From assembly GCA_947383875.1 (NCBI GenBank), contig CANDEX010000064.1, positions 1 through 8,779 of the forward strand: 8,779 nt of DNA, written 5' to 3'. The notes under the pieces were generated by a model, which saw only the letters and a program-made list of their open reading frames with translations, was not told the origin of the DNA and made no database searches. The translations under genes were made by a program, and so were the position numbers. This DNA is from an uncultured Azospirillum sp. (lineage in GTDB: Bacteria; Pseudomonadota; Alphaproteobacteria; RF32; CAG-239). Each line of letters begins with the position of its first letter. Position 1 is the first letter of the stretch. Shown here one piece after another: positions 1-6,468 of the stretch.

Positions 1-53
1 TCCACCTTTTTATTTAACACGGCCTCTTCAAAATCACCTTCATATTCTATCAT
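1..53 (-). CDS. Possible 5' end of a divergent gene, cut by the window edge
   Basis: Reading leftward from an ATG at 53-51 there is an open frame to the window edge that begins MIEYEGDFEEAVLNKKV. It is acidic and soluble-looking, and 17 codons are visible. The ribosome site is weak (only AAGA just upstream), and no clear promoter was found on that strand. If real, the gene is transcribed away from the head operon and could be a neighbouring phage or host gene. The fragment is too short to assign a family, and an open frame of this length can occur by chance. This is the more protein-like of the frames open at this edge. Confidence 0.3.
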   Translation of the reverse strand, partial: MIEYEGDFEEAVLNKKV

Positions 54-189
54 TTCTTATTTTTTGCGGTGTCTTTTCTGATGTTAAGCAAGGGCGCGGA
101 TACCCAGTTATTTTAATGGCGTTTCTTTTGGAGATTCCCAAAGCCGGGCGATTTTTTGGGATTTGGTAAAAGCTTCTGATGGGGGGAAG

Positions 190-224
190 ATGAGACTGTT
201 TGGGGAGGCAGTCTCATTTTTTTT
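190..224 (+). terminator. Rho-independent terminator 1 of the leader
   Basis: A perfect 9-bp stem pairs ATGAGACTG (190-198) with CAGTCTCAT (209-217) around a 10-base G-rich loop. It runs straight into eight T residues (217-224). The T-run lies only on the + strand side, so it would stop rightward transcripts entering from the left of the window. No convincing + strand gene lies just upstream. It may end a transcript that begins outside the window, or insulate the head operon. Confidence 0.8.
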
Positions 225-246
225 ATTATTTCACGAAAAAAAGTTC

Positions 247-275
247 TTGACTTTATCCACAGGGGGATGTAGTGT
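247..275 (+). promoter_or_regulatory. Candidate late promoter in the leader
   Basis: TTGACT (247-252) matches the sigma-70 -35 consensus at five of six positions. Seventeen bases later lies TAGTGT (270-275), a poor -10 with three of six matches. A better -10 look-alike, TATAGT at 281-286, is too far (28 bases) from this -35. The 5-mer TAGTG is repeated at 270-274 and 283-287, a possible activator site. A start near 282 would make a short RNA ending at the next terminator unless that terminator is overridden. The weak -10 could mean that a phage activator is needed, or that this is not a promoter. Confidence 0.4.
253..261 (+). promoter_or_regulatory. DnaA-box-like 9-mer in the promoter spacer
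   Basis: TTATCCACA matches the strong E. coli oriC R1 DnaA box exactly. It lies in the spacer of the candidate promoter at 247-275, where a bound protein would block or modulate RNA polymerase. There is only one copy here and no AT-rich unwinding element or cluster, so an origin is unlikely. A chance match is possible. Confidence 0.3.
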
Positions 276-305
276 TTTTCTATAGTGAAAAATTGTATGT
301 ATATG

Positions 306-337
306 AAACCCCGCGGGCGTGAGCTTGGCGGGGTTTT
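306..337 (+). terminator. Rho-independent terminator 2 of the leader
   Basis: A perfect GC-rich 9-bp stem pairs AAACCCCGC (306-314) with GCGGGGTTT (328-336) around a 13-base loop and is followed by a short run of four T residues (334-337). The stem is strong but the T-run is short, so termination may be partial. It sits about 30 bases after the candidate promoter's -10. That spacing resembles leader terminators of antitermination-controlled phage late operons. Confidence 0.65.
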
Positions 338-424
338 CTGACTCGAAAATACGCGCACGATAATATTTTATTGGGCGCAATGCCTTTAAATGCAAGGCTT
401 TTAGGCGATTGTTAAAACTTGAAT

Positions 425-449
425 AAACGGCTGATTCAGCCGTTTTTTT
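425..449 (+). terminator. Rho-independent terminator 3, just before the small terminase gene
   Basis: AAACGGCTG (425-433) pairs perfectly with CAGCCGTTT (437-445) around a 3-base loop and is followed by T residues to 449 (seven in a row, 443-449). This is a textbook + strand intrinsic terminator. It lies only 36 bases before the small terminase start codon, so any transcript of the head operon that starts to its left must read through it. No promoter was recognised between it and the gene. Confidence 0.85.
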
Positions 450-485
450 GTGGAAATTTGGGAAAGATGGCGGCGAGGAGGGAGA

Positions 486-980
486 ATGGAGAGCAAAGAA
501 GAATATTTGGTTAAGTTTAAAAAATGGGGGTTATTGGGCGGTCGGCCGCGGGCTTTTAAAAATCCCCGCGATATGGCTGAGCAGATGGCGGATTTTTTGG
601 AACAAGCGCAGAACCGCAGAGTGGAGCGGATTACCAAAAGCGGGCTAGTGACGGCCAATATTCCGGCGCCGACAACCATTGAGGCTTTTTGTGATTATTG
701 CGGAATTACCAAGACAACTTTTTACGAGTATGCCAAAAAGCCGGAATTTAAGCCTTTGACGCAGTATTACGCGACTAAAGTGGAAAAATACTGGGTTGAC
801 CAATGTGCCGAGGGGATGCCGGGCAATAAAGCCGATTTCATTCTCAAAAATGCCTTTGGCGGCAGCTGGAAAGAGGAAAGCAGCGTTAAAATGGATGTGA
901 CGCAGGCTTTGGTTGGTTTTGTTGATACTGGCGAGGATGACAATGGAGACAATTCGGGTAAACATACCGAGGCCTTTTGA
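486..980 (+). CDS. terS: Terminase small subunit (DNA-packaging protein, P22 gp3-like)
   Basis: This 164-residue protein likely recognises the packaging site on concatemeric phage DNA and hands it to the large terminase. The start is the ATG at 486 because AGGAGG lies at 476-481. A GTG at 450 in the same frame falls at the end of a terminator T-run and has no ribosome site. The N-terminal GGRPRAFKNP stretch (residues 18-27) and the helix-turn-helix-like segment around residues 62-85 (key stretch FCDYCGITKTTFYEY) are typical of gp3-type small terminases. So is the later ADFILKNAFGGSWKEE (116-131), which probably belongs to the oligomerising part. The tail after residue 148 is acidic and polar. 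Its 3' end overlaps the large terminase gene by 38 bases, which fits translational coupling. The family is inferred from motif appearance and context. Confidence 0.85.
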   Translation: MESKEEYLVKFKKWGLLGGRPRAFKNPRDMAEQMADFLEQAQNRRVERITKSGLVTANIPAPTTIEAFCDYCGITKTTFYEYAKKPEFKPLTQYYATKVEKYWVDQCAEGMPGNKADFILKNAFGGSWKEESSVKMDVTQALVGFVDTGEDDNGDNSGKHTEAF

Positions 981-2265
981 GCCGTTGCTGCGGGAAAAGT
1001 GGCGCTATAAGTTTTATTATGGCGGCCGCGGTGGGGGAAAGTCTTATGCTTTTGCCGACAGCATTTTGATGATTGGGCGGCAGCGAAAGGTGTTTGTGGC
1101 TTGTTTGCGTGAAATTCAGGACTCCATTAAAGATTCTGTTTACAAACTCTTAAGTGATCGTATCAGCCATTATGGGCTGAATGATTACCGGATATATGAA
1201 GATAGGATTGACAATATAGTCACCGGAACTCGTATTATTTTCAAAGGATTGCGCGATCAAGACCCGCAAAAAATTAAATCGCTTGAGGGCGTGGATATTG
1301 CATGGATTGAAGAAGCTCAGACTATTACCAAAAAGTCTTGGGATATTTTAGACCCGACTATTCGTAAGGATGGCTCGGAAATCTGGATTTCCATGAACCG
1401 GATGGAAGTAAACGATGCTTTGTGGAAAATCTTGGCGGCTAACCCGGATGAGCGGACTTTGGTGCGCAAGGTAAATTATTATGATAATCCCTTTTGCCCG
1501 AATGAGATTAAGATTCAGGCCGAAAAATGCAAACGCGCGGATTATGAGGATTATTGCCATATTTGGCTGGGGGAACCTTTGGCGCAAGGCGATTACAAGC
1601 TGATTAACGCGGAAAAGGTTCGGGAGGCTATGAAGCCAAAAATGGATGCCTCGACCTCGCCGTTGGTTATTGGGTTGGATATTGCCCGCGCCGGTTCGGA
1701 TCGTTCTGTCTTTTGTTTCCGAAAAGGGCGGTGGGTTTATAAATTTCACGTTTTGCGCGGTTTTGACACGGTTGAACTGGCTGATTTGACGACCCGGTTT
1801 ATCAAAGATTATCAGCCGGCAAGAGTGTTTTTGGATTTGGGAAATTCGGGAGCGGGCGTTTATGACATTTTAAGCCATCGCGGTTATGCCGAAGTGGTGA
1901 AAGGCATTAACTTTGGCGGAAAGGCTATACAGTCGGAGCGTTACAAGAATAAACGCGCGGAAATGTGGGACAGTGTGAATCAATGGCTGCGTCAGGATTT
2001 GCCGGTCGAACTGCCAAATGATGAAGAACTGTTTGACGAGTTGTGCGGCATTGAGCGGATTAAAGTGGCGCAAGATCAGTTGCAGCTTGAGGATAAGGAT
2101 GCTTTTAAGAAACGTTTGGGACGTTCGCCGGATAAGGCGGATGCTTTGGCCTTAACTTTTGCCGAGCCGGTTTATGACACCGGTCGGCCGAAGCTGTATG
2201 GCAACGGTTATGTAACTTTTGATGAATTATTTAACGATGCAGGAAAGGATAATGGCGGATGGTGA
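943..2265 (+). CDS. terL: Terminase large subunit (packaging ATPase and nuclease)
   Basis: This 440-residue protein is the motor that pumps DNA through the portal and cuts it. The N-terminal ATPase domain has a Walker A loop GGRGGGKS at residues 27-34 and a Walker B stretch VDIAWIEEAQ at 117-126, with E123/E124 as the acidic pair. The C-terminal RNase H-like nuclease has its expected acidic residues: D246 in IGLDIA, D298 in VFLDLG, and D400 in DKADALAL. Length and motif order match complete phage large terminases of the Terminase_3/PBSX-like type. The ATG at 943 is chosen because GCGAGG at 931-936 sits at good spacing. An in-frame ATG at 937 and a TTG at 913 are less likely. It overlaps both the small terminase gene upstream and the co-chaperonin gene downstream (7 bases). 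Confidence 0.95.
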   Translation: METIRVNIPRPFEPLLREKWRYKFYYGGRGGGKSYAFADSILMIGRQRKVFVACLREIQDSIKDSVYKLLSDRISHYGLNDYRIYEDRIDNIVTGTRIIFKGLRDQDPQKIKSLEGVDIAWIEEAQTITKKSWDILDPTIRKDGSEIWISMNRMEVNDALWKILAANPDERTLVRKVNYYDNPFCPNEIKIQAEKCKRADYEDYCHIWLGEPLAQGDYKLINAEKVREAMKPKMDASTSPLVIGLDIARAGSDRSVFCFRKGRWVYKFHVLRGFDTVELADLTTRFIKDYQPARVFLDLGNSGAGVYDILSHRGYAEVVKGINFGGKAIQSERYKNKRAEMWDSVNQWLRQDLPVELPNDEELFDELCGIERIKVAQDQLQLEDKDAFKKRLGRSPDKADALALTFAEPVYDTGRPKLYGNGYVTFDELFNDAGKDNGGW

Positions 2266-2522
2266 TGAGAGCAATACTTGATAGAGTGTTTATTCGTTTA
2301 GACAGCAAGGAAAAGACAACAGCCGGCGGGATTATTCTCACCGAAAGTCACGAAAGTGAGCAGACTATCGGCACGGTGGAGGCTGTCGGGCCGGATGTGG
2401 ATTCCGTGAAAGTGGGGGAGCGAGTGCTTTTCCATGTGTTTGACGAGCTGCCGACTTATGATCCGGATGTGGTGGTGGTTCGTGAGAGTTCGCTGCTGGG
2501 CGTGTTTACTGACGAGGATTGA
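2259..2522 (+). CDS. GroES-like co-chaperonin, phage-encoded
   Basis: This 87-residue protein has the GroES pattern throughout. An N-terminal beta strand RAILDRVFIRLD (4-15) is followed by a mobile loop with the GroEL-contacting stretch AGGIIL (22-27, compare AGGIVL in E. coli GroES). Then come GTVEAVGP (38-45) and VKVGERVLF (50-58), and the C-terminal strand ESSLLGVF ends the barrel. Between AVG and KVG it is about nine residues shorter than E. coli GroES, so the roof hairpin is probably missing, as in T4 gp31. It would cap host GroEL to fold phage proteins, with the capsid protein as the likeliest client. It overlaps the large terminase stop and ends two bases before the portal ATG, so it is an integral operon member. 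An alternative start is the ATG at 2265. GC over its last 180 bases is about 56% by hand count, above sampled neighbours (38-50%), which hints at separate acquisition. Confidence 0.9.
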   Translation: MVMRAILDRVFIRLDSKEKTTAGGIILTESHESEQTIGTVEAVGPDVDSVKVGERVLFHVFDELPTYDPDVVVVRESSLLGVFTDED

Positions 2523-2524
2523 TC

Positions 2525-4372
2525 ATGGAAAACGGAAATGATTTGTCTAAATCCGGAAAAGTAAAGCTTTGGCATGAGCGTTTATCTAGGGCTGAGGAAA
2601 AGTACCGAGCGTTTCATGAGCTGATTAAGGAGACGCGAGAGTACTACAAAAACGCCAAAGATAAGAATAATCATAATATTTTTTGGGCTTCAGTCGAAAC
2701 GATGAAGCCTTTTTTATATTTCAAGCAGCCGCGGCCTTATATTGACCGGAAGAACAAAAATGATAATCCGGTGGAAGCGGCGGCCTGCAAGATTATTGAG
2801 AAGGCTTTAGTTTGGGATTTGGCACAATTTGATTTTGACTCGGTGATTAAATATGTCCGCAATGATTTTCTGATTTCCGGAATGGGATTGGCCGAAGAAA
2901 AATATGAGGCGGAATTTGAAGACGTGGCTTGGGGTGATGAATTACAGGCTGTTAAATCCTCTGAAAAAGTGGTGACCTCATATATTGATCCGGTAGATTT
3001 TATTGTTGATGTCGAGAAGGTCGGCATCTGGGAAGATGTGACTTGGGTTGCGCGGAAAATCTGGATGACAAAACAGGAAGTCATAGACGCTTTTGGCAAA
3101 GAGGCGAAAGACCTGATTGTTGCGCCGGATGAAAAGGAATATCAGGGTAAGGACACTTTAATCTATAAAATATGGGATAAAACGTCCTCTCGTATTTATT
3201 GGCTGTCAAAAGAATGCAAAACGGATTTTCTGAAAATCAGTGATGATTTGCTGAAGCTTAATGGTTTTTTTCCGATGCCGAAGCCGATTTTTGCAACGCA
3301 GAGCAATGATTGTCTTATTCCCGTGCCGGATTACAGCGAAATTAAGCCTTTGTTGGGGGAAATGAAAGGGATTGTCGAGCGGATGCGTTTGACGATGAAA
3401 GCTTTAAAAGTCAGCGGCGCTTATGACAAGTCTTTTCCTGAATTGAGTGATATTTTGCGCAAAGATGTGACTTTGTTGGCGGTGCCTGATTTTCAGAAGC
3501 TTAAAGAAGCCGGCGGTCTGCGGGGAATTATAGATTTTGCGCCGATTGAGCAATATGCGCAAGTGTTGGTTAATTTAGCGCAGCGGCGTCAGGAAATTAA
3601 AGCCGAGTTGTTTGAAATCACCGGCGTGTCGGACATTATGCGAGGAAACTCTGACCCGAGGGAAACCGCCTCCGCCGTGCGGCAAAAGACCAATTTTGGC
3701 AGTTTGCGCAACCAAGACCGGCAGAATGATATGCAACGCTTTATATCTGATTTGTTCCGGTTAAAAGCCGAAGCTATTTGCGAATGTTTTGAGGCGGAAA
3801 GGCTGGCGGGGTTTGTTCCGGATTTGCCGCCGGAAATTCAAATGCAGGCGGTGGAATTGCTTAAAACCCAGAAGCTGCGCGGAATGGTGCTGGGAATTGA
3901 GACGGACACGGTTTTCAATCAGGAAGCAGAGGCCGAAAAGGCGTTGAATGCCGTCAAGACCGTTAATGACATGATTAACACCTCGTCGCAGGCGATTATG
4001 GCGCAACCGCTTTTATTGCCGGTATATAAACAGATGATGGCATCAGTCATTGCAACGCTACCTAATGCCAGACAGTTTGAGGCTGTTATTGATGATGTAT
4101 TTAAGCGTTTGGAACAGCAGCTTAACCAGCCTAAACAGCCACAGCCTAATCCGCAGTTGATAGCTGTTCAGAATCAGGCTCAGAAGAATCAGCAGGAATT
4201 TGCCGTGAAGAAAGAGCAAAACCAGCTGAAAGCGCAAGAGCTGGCTCTAAAACAGCAAGTTGAAGCGGAAAAGCTGGCTATGCAGCGGCAGGAGGCCGAA
4301 ATGCAATTTGCATTAAAGGCTAATGATGTTGCGGACGCTAATATTGCAACCGGATATGTAAAGGCATTTTAA
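2525..4372 (+). CDS. Portal protein
   Basis: This 615-residue protein should form the dodecameric ring at one capsid vertex through which DNA enters and leaves. The start is the ATG at 2525, with GAGGA at 2514-2518; a TTG two codons earlier has no such support. A hallmark is the stretch from about residue 365 to 415 (ITGVSDIMRGNSDPRETAS, then FGSLRNQDRQNDMQRF and LFRLKAEAI). I recognise this as typical of portals in P22-like and other podoviral genomes. Residues around 540-605 are rich in Gln, Lys, Glu and Ala (for example QLKAQELALKQQVEAEKLAM) and should form a long helical coiled coil, like the C-terminal barrel of P22 portal. Length is somewhat below P22 gp1. It follows the co-chaperonin after two bases and its TAA overlaps the next ATG. 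Confidence 0.9.
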   Translation: MENGNDLSKSGKVKLWHERLSRAEEKYRAFHELIKETREYYKNAKDKNNHNIFWASVETMKPFLYFKQPRPYIDRKNKNDNPVEAAACKIIEKALVWDLAQFDFDSVIKYVRNDFLISGMGLAEEKYEAEFEDVAWGDELQAVKSSEKVVTSYIDPVDFIVDVEKVGIWEDVTWVARKIWMTKQEVIDAFGKEAKDLIVAPDEKEYQGKDTLIYKIWDKTSSRIYWLSKECKTDFLKISDDLLKLNGFFPMPKPIFATQSNDCLIPVPDYSEIKPLLGEMKGIVERMRLTMKALKVSGAYDKSFPELSDILRKDVTLLAVPDFQKLKEAGGLRGIIDFAPIEQYAQVLVNLAQRRQEIKAELFEITGVSDIMRGNSDPRETASAVRQKTNFGSLRNQDRQNDMQRFISDLFRLKAEAICECFEAERLAGFVPDLPPEIQMQAVELLKTQKLRGMVLGIETDTVFNQEAEAEKALNAVKTVNDMINTSSQAIMAQPLLLPVYKQMMASVIATLPNARQFEAVIDDVFKRLEQQLNQPKQPQPNPQLIAVQNQAQKNQQEFAVKKEQNQLKAQELALKQQVEAEKLAMQRQEAEMQFALKANDVADANIATGYVKAF

Positions 4373-4593
4373 TGTTTAAAGATGAAATTGTTCTGCCGGA
4401 TGGAAGCGTGGCTTCTTCAGCGGCAGATATGGACAGGTATTTAAAAGCCAATGATTTGGTTTTAAGCGACAATTATTCAGGCGAGTATCGGCGAAATATC
4501 CGCTTGCGTAATGAAAAAGCCCAAAAAAATGACCTTTGGGCTGAATTTTTAAAAAATTACAAAAGGATGATTTGGAATGGAAAATTTAATTGA
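4372..4593 (+). CDS. Small protein of unknown function between portal and scaffold
   Basis: This 73-residue, basic and polar protein has no signal peptide or membrane segment. Its ATG overlaps the portal TAA (TAATG), with AAGG at 4361-4364 as ribosome site, and its end overlaps the scaffold gene by 17 bases. That tight coupling supports a real gene. The segment DGSVASSAADMDRYLKANDL (residues 10-29) resembles small proteins I recall at this same place in other podoviral head operons, where a glycine-bearing turn leads into a short helix ending in a K/R-x-N-x-L pattern. The C-terminus (about 48-68) is a charged amphipathic helix. Position suggests a head-assembly accessory. No catalytic motif or metal-binding cluster is visible. 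Confidence 0.75.
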   Translation: MFKDEIVLPDGSVASSAADMDRYLKANDLVLSDNYSGEYRRNIRLRNEKAQKNDLWAEFLKNYKRMIWNGKFN

Positions 4594-5446
4594 TGGTAAT
4601 CCGGCTGGCTCACCGCCGCCGGAAGTTACTAATGGTCAGGAAGAACAAGTATGCGAAACAACGGCACAGGTCACCCCGATTGCCGAAGGCGATGCATATT
4701 TGGACGCTCCGAAGAGTTACAAACAGGAATATGCTGAAACTTTCAGGACTTTGCCGCCCGAAATGCGCAAGTATTTGCATCAGCGGGAAAAAGAAATGGA
4801 ACAGGGAGTAAGCAAGTATCAGGAACGCCTTAACAGCTATAAGTGGCTAGACAATGTGTATCAGCCCCGACAGGAGCGTTTGCGTCAGGCAGGGATTAAT
4901 CATCCGCAAGAATGGTATGAAACCCTTGCCGCTTTTGATGATGCGCTAAACAGTGACCCGCAGAGTGTTGTAAAAACATTAGCTGAAGCTTATGGCGTTA
5001 GTTTTGACGGTTCTGAAAGTCAGGAAAGTCAATTGCGGCAGGAAATTAACCAATTGAAGCAGGGGTTCAGCTCGTTGAAAGGTTTTATTGCCAATCAGCG
5101 GCAGGCTGAATTAAAGGCTGAAATTCAAAATTTCATTGATGCAAAAGATGACAGCGGCGCTTTGGTTCATCCTCATTTTGACAAGGTTAAGCACATCATG
5201 GGAAAACTCATGACCAGCGCGGCCGTCAAAAATATTCAAGAGGCATATGACCAAGCAGTTTGGCTTGATCCTGAAATCAGGCAGCAGCTTATGGCAGCAC
5301 AGTCAGAGGCGCGCCTGAAAAGCAAAGTTGAAGAAGCGGCAAAGGCGAAGGAAGCCGGGTTTGATCCAAAAGGAAAAGCAATCGGTGCAGCTCCGGAGTT
5401 GTCGACCCGTGAGCTTTTAGAACAGCAATTTGCCGCTTTGGAATAG
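4577..5446 (+). CDS. Capsid scaffolding protein
   Basis: This 289-residue, highly charged protein is likely the internal scaffold that guides capsid subunits into a procapsid. It has the usual make-up. The N-terminus (1-45) is disordered and rich in Pro, Glu and Gln. The stretch SYKQEYAETFRTLPPEMRKYL (47-67) recalls many podoviral scaffolds, in which a leucine-proline pair precedes a helix. A predicted coiled coil spans about 150-187, further helices about 215-260, and a short C-terminal helix STRELLEQQFAALE (276-289) could be the capsid-binding end. AAGGA at 4563-4567 serves the ATG at 4577. It lies directly before the capsid gene. No serine-protease motif is evident, so the scaffold is probably released or recycled rather than cleaved by a fused protease. 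Confidence 0.85.
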   Translation: MENLIDGNPAGSPPPEVTNGQEEQVCETTAQVTPIAEGDAYLDAPKSYKQEYAETFRTLPPEMRKYLHQREKEMEQGVSKYQERLNSYKWLDNVYQPRQERLRQAGINHPQEWYETLAAFDDALNSDPQSVVKTLAEAYGVSFDGSESQESQLRQEINQLKQGFSSLKGFIANQRQAELKAEIQNFIDAKDDSGALVHPHFDKVKHIMGKLMTSAAVKNIQEAYDQAVWLDPEIRQQLMAAQSEARLKSKVEEAAKAKEAGFDPKGKAIGAAPELSTRELLEQQFAALE

Positions 5447-5452
5447 ATTTAC

Positions 5453-5465
5453 TTTTTTTAAGGAG
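5453..5465 (+). promoter_or_regulatory. Strong ribosome binding site of the capsid gene
   Basis: A run of seven T residues (5453-5459) leads into AAGGAG (5460-5465), eight bases before the capsid ATG. U-rich sequence before a near-perfect Shine-Dalgarno site is known to favour ribosome loading, which suits the most abundant phage protein. Unlike the other early junctions here, this gene does not overlap its neighbour and so translates independently. Confidence 0.65.
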
Positions 5466-5473
5466 AAAGAGAA

Positions 5474-6454
5474 ATGGCAAGTCCTAATTCTAATTATAAC
5501 GACATTTTTACCACAACGCTGGAAAGCCGCACTGGTAAACTTGCCGATAATGTGTCTGAGAACAACGCTTTGTTGTCGCGTTTGAAGGCAAAAAACAAAA
5601 TTCGTCCGATTTCCGGCGGTTCTAAAATTGTGGAAGAACTGGAATACGGCGAAGGGGATATGGTGTGGTATAATGGTTACGACACAATTGATTACACGCC
5701 CAAGCAGCTGTTTACTGCCGCGGAATTTGACATGAAAATGTGCGCAGTGCCGGTGGCGATTACCGGCGAAGATATGCTGAAGAACAGCGGGCGCGAGCAG
5801 ATGATTGATTTGTTTGAAAAGCGCATTGAAAACGCTCGTAAGACGATGATTAACAAAATGTCTGCTGCGATTTACGGTGATGGAACAACCGCGAAATCTA
5901 TTGGCGGCTTAAAGCTGTTGGTGGCTGACAGTCCGGAAACTGGAACGGTTGGTGGCATTAACCGCGCCACTTCCGGAAATGAATTCTGGCGAAACAAAGC
6001 AATGACGGCTTCTGCGGCTTTGACATCTGAAACCATCCGTCCGTTGATGGATAAGATGTTTCTGGCGTTAAGCCGTGGTACGGATAAGCCAGATATTATC
6101 GTGGCATCCGATGACATGTATTCGCTCTACGAGCAGTCTTTGACGCCGTTGCAGCGTTTTAGTGATGCCAAGTTGGCTGACGCAGGTTTCCAGACCTTAA
6201 AATATAAAGGTGTGGATGTCATCTATGACGGCGGCCAAGGCGGCAAATGTCCAGACAAACATATGTATTTCCTAAACACAGATTACATTTATCTGCGGCC
6301 GCATAAAGACCGGAATATGAAGGTTATCGGCGGGGATCGTATGGCAATCAATCAGGATGCATTGTATCGGATTATTGGCTGGGCTGGCAATATGACAATG
6401 TCTAATGCCAAATTGCAGGGTGTTTTGATAGATAAGGCAACGCCGGCGGCTTAG
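5474..6454 (+). CDS. Major capsid protein (HK97 fold)
   Basis: This 326-residue protein is the shell subunit. The opening NYNDIFTTTLESRTGKLADNV, followed by SENNALLSRLKAKNKI, matches a recognisable family of phage major capsid proteins. So do the central parts KIVEELEYGEGDMVWYNGYD, FTAAEFDMKMCAVPVAITGEDML and NARKTMINKMSAAIYGDGT. The last is the long spine helix region of an HK97-type fold, followed by GGLKLLVAD. The C-terminal half carries domain-A-like strands (KPDIIVASDDMYSLYE, KYKGVDVIYDGG). It starts at the first residues of the mature family with no long delta domain, which agrees with a separate scaffold gene and no protease. Its own strong ribosome site and a terminator just after it point to high expression. 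The fold is inferred from family resemblance. Confidence 0.92.
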   Translation: MASPNSNYNDIFTTTLESRTGKLADNVSENNALLSRLKAKNKIRPISGGSKIVEELEYGEGDMVWYNGYDTIDYTPKQLFTAAEFDMKMCAVPVAITGEDMLKNSGREQMIDLFEKRIENARKTMINKMSAAIYGDGTTAKSIGGLKLLVADSPETGTVGGINRATSGNEFWRNKAMTASAALTSETIRPLMDKMFLALSRGTDKPDIIVASDDMYSLYEQSLTPLQRFSDAKLADAGFQTLKYKGVDVIYDGGQGGKCPDKHMYFLNTDYIYLRPHKDRNMKVIGGDRMAINQDALYRIIGWAGNMTMSNAKLQGVLIDKATPAA

Positions 6455-6468
6455 TTTGAAGCTGGTTA

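Larger units (their letters stand above)
54..485. other. Non-coding leader upstream of the head operon
   Basis: No convincing gene lies in this stretch of over 400 bases. It contains three stem-loops each followed by a T-run on the + strand, one candidate promoter, a DnaA-box-like 9-mer and a small 5-bp stem-loop (GCCTT 382-386 with AAGGC 394-398, then TTTT). A further weak 6-bp inverted repeat pairs CCCAAA at 137-142 with TTTGGG at 155-160. The density of transcription signals and lack of coding suggests a regulatory leader for the late genes. Attachment sites and tRNA genes were looked for and not seen. Confidence 0.6.

Noticed and set aside
2..169. Open + strand frame from the left edge ending 20 bases before terminator 1
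   Set aside because: Its translation is an unstructured mix of hydrophobic and proline-rich stretches without recognisable pattern. It could be the tail of a gene outside the window, but nothing here supports that.
113..358. Open frame on the - strand of 81 codons in the leader
   Set aside because: It runs across two terminator hairpins, has a basic, low-information composition and no clear ribosome site.
361..402. TAATAT (361-366) as a second promoter -10 and the small GCCTT/AAGGC stem as a fourth leader terminator
   Set aside because: No -35 match lies at a proper distance upstream, and the stem is only 5 bp with four T residues, so both are within chance expectation.
450..485. GTG start extending the small terminase by 12 residues
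   Set aside because: The GTG abuts the T-run of a terminator and lacks a Shine-Dalgarno site, while the ATG at 486 has AGGAGG just upstream.
1348..1749. - strand frame of 133 codons inside the large terminase gene
   Set aside because: It is antisense to the terminase, which has all expected catalytic motifs in frame. The shadow protein shows no domain-like pattern.
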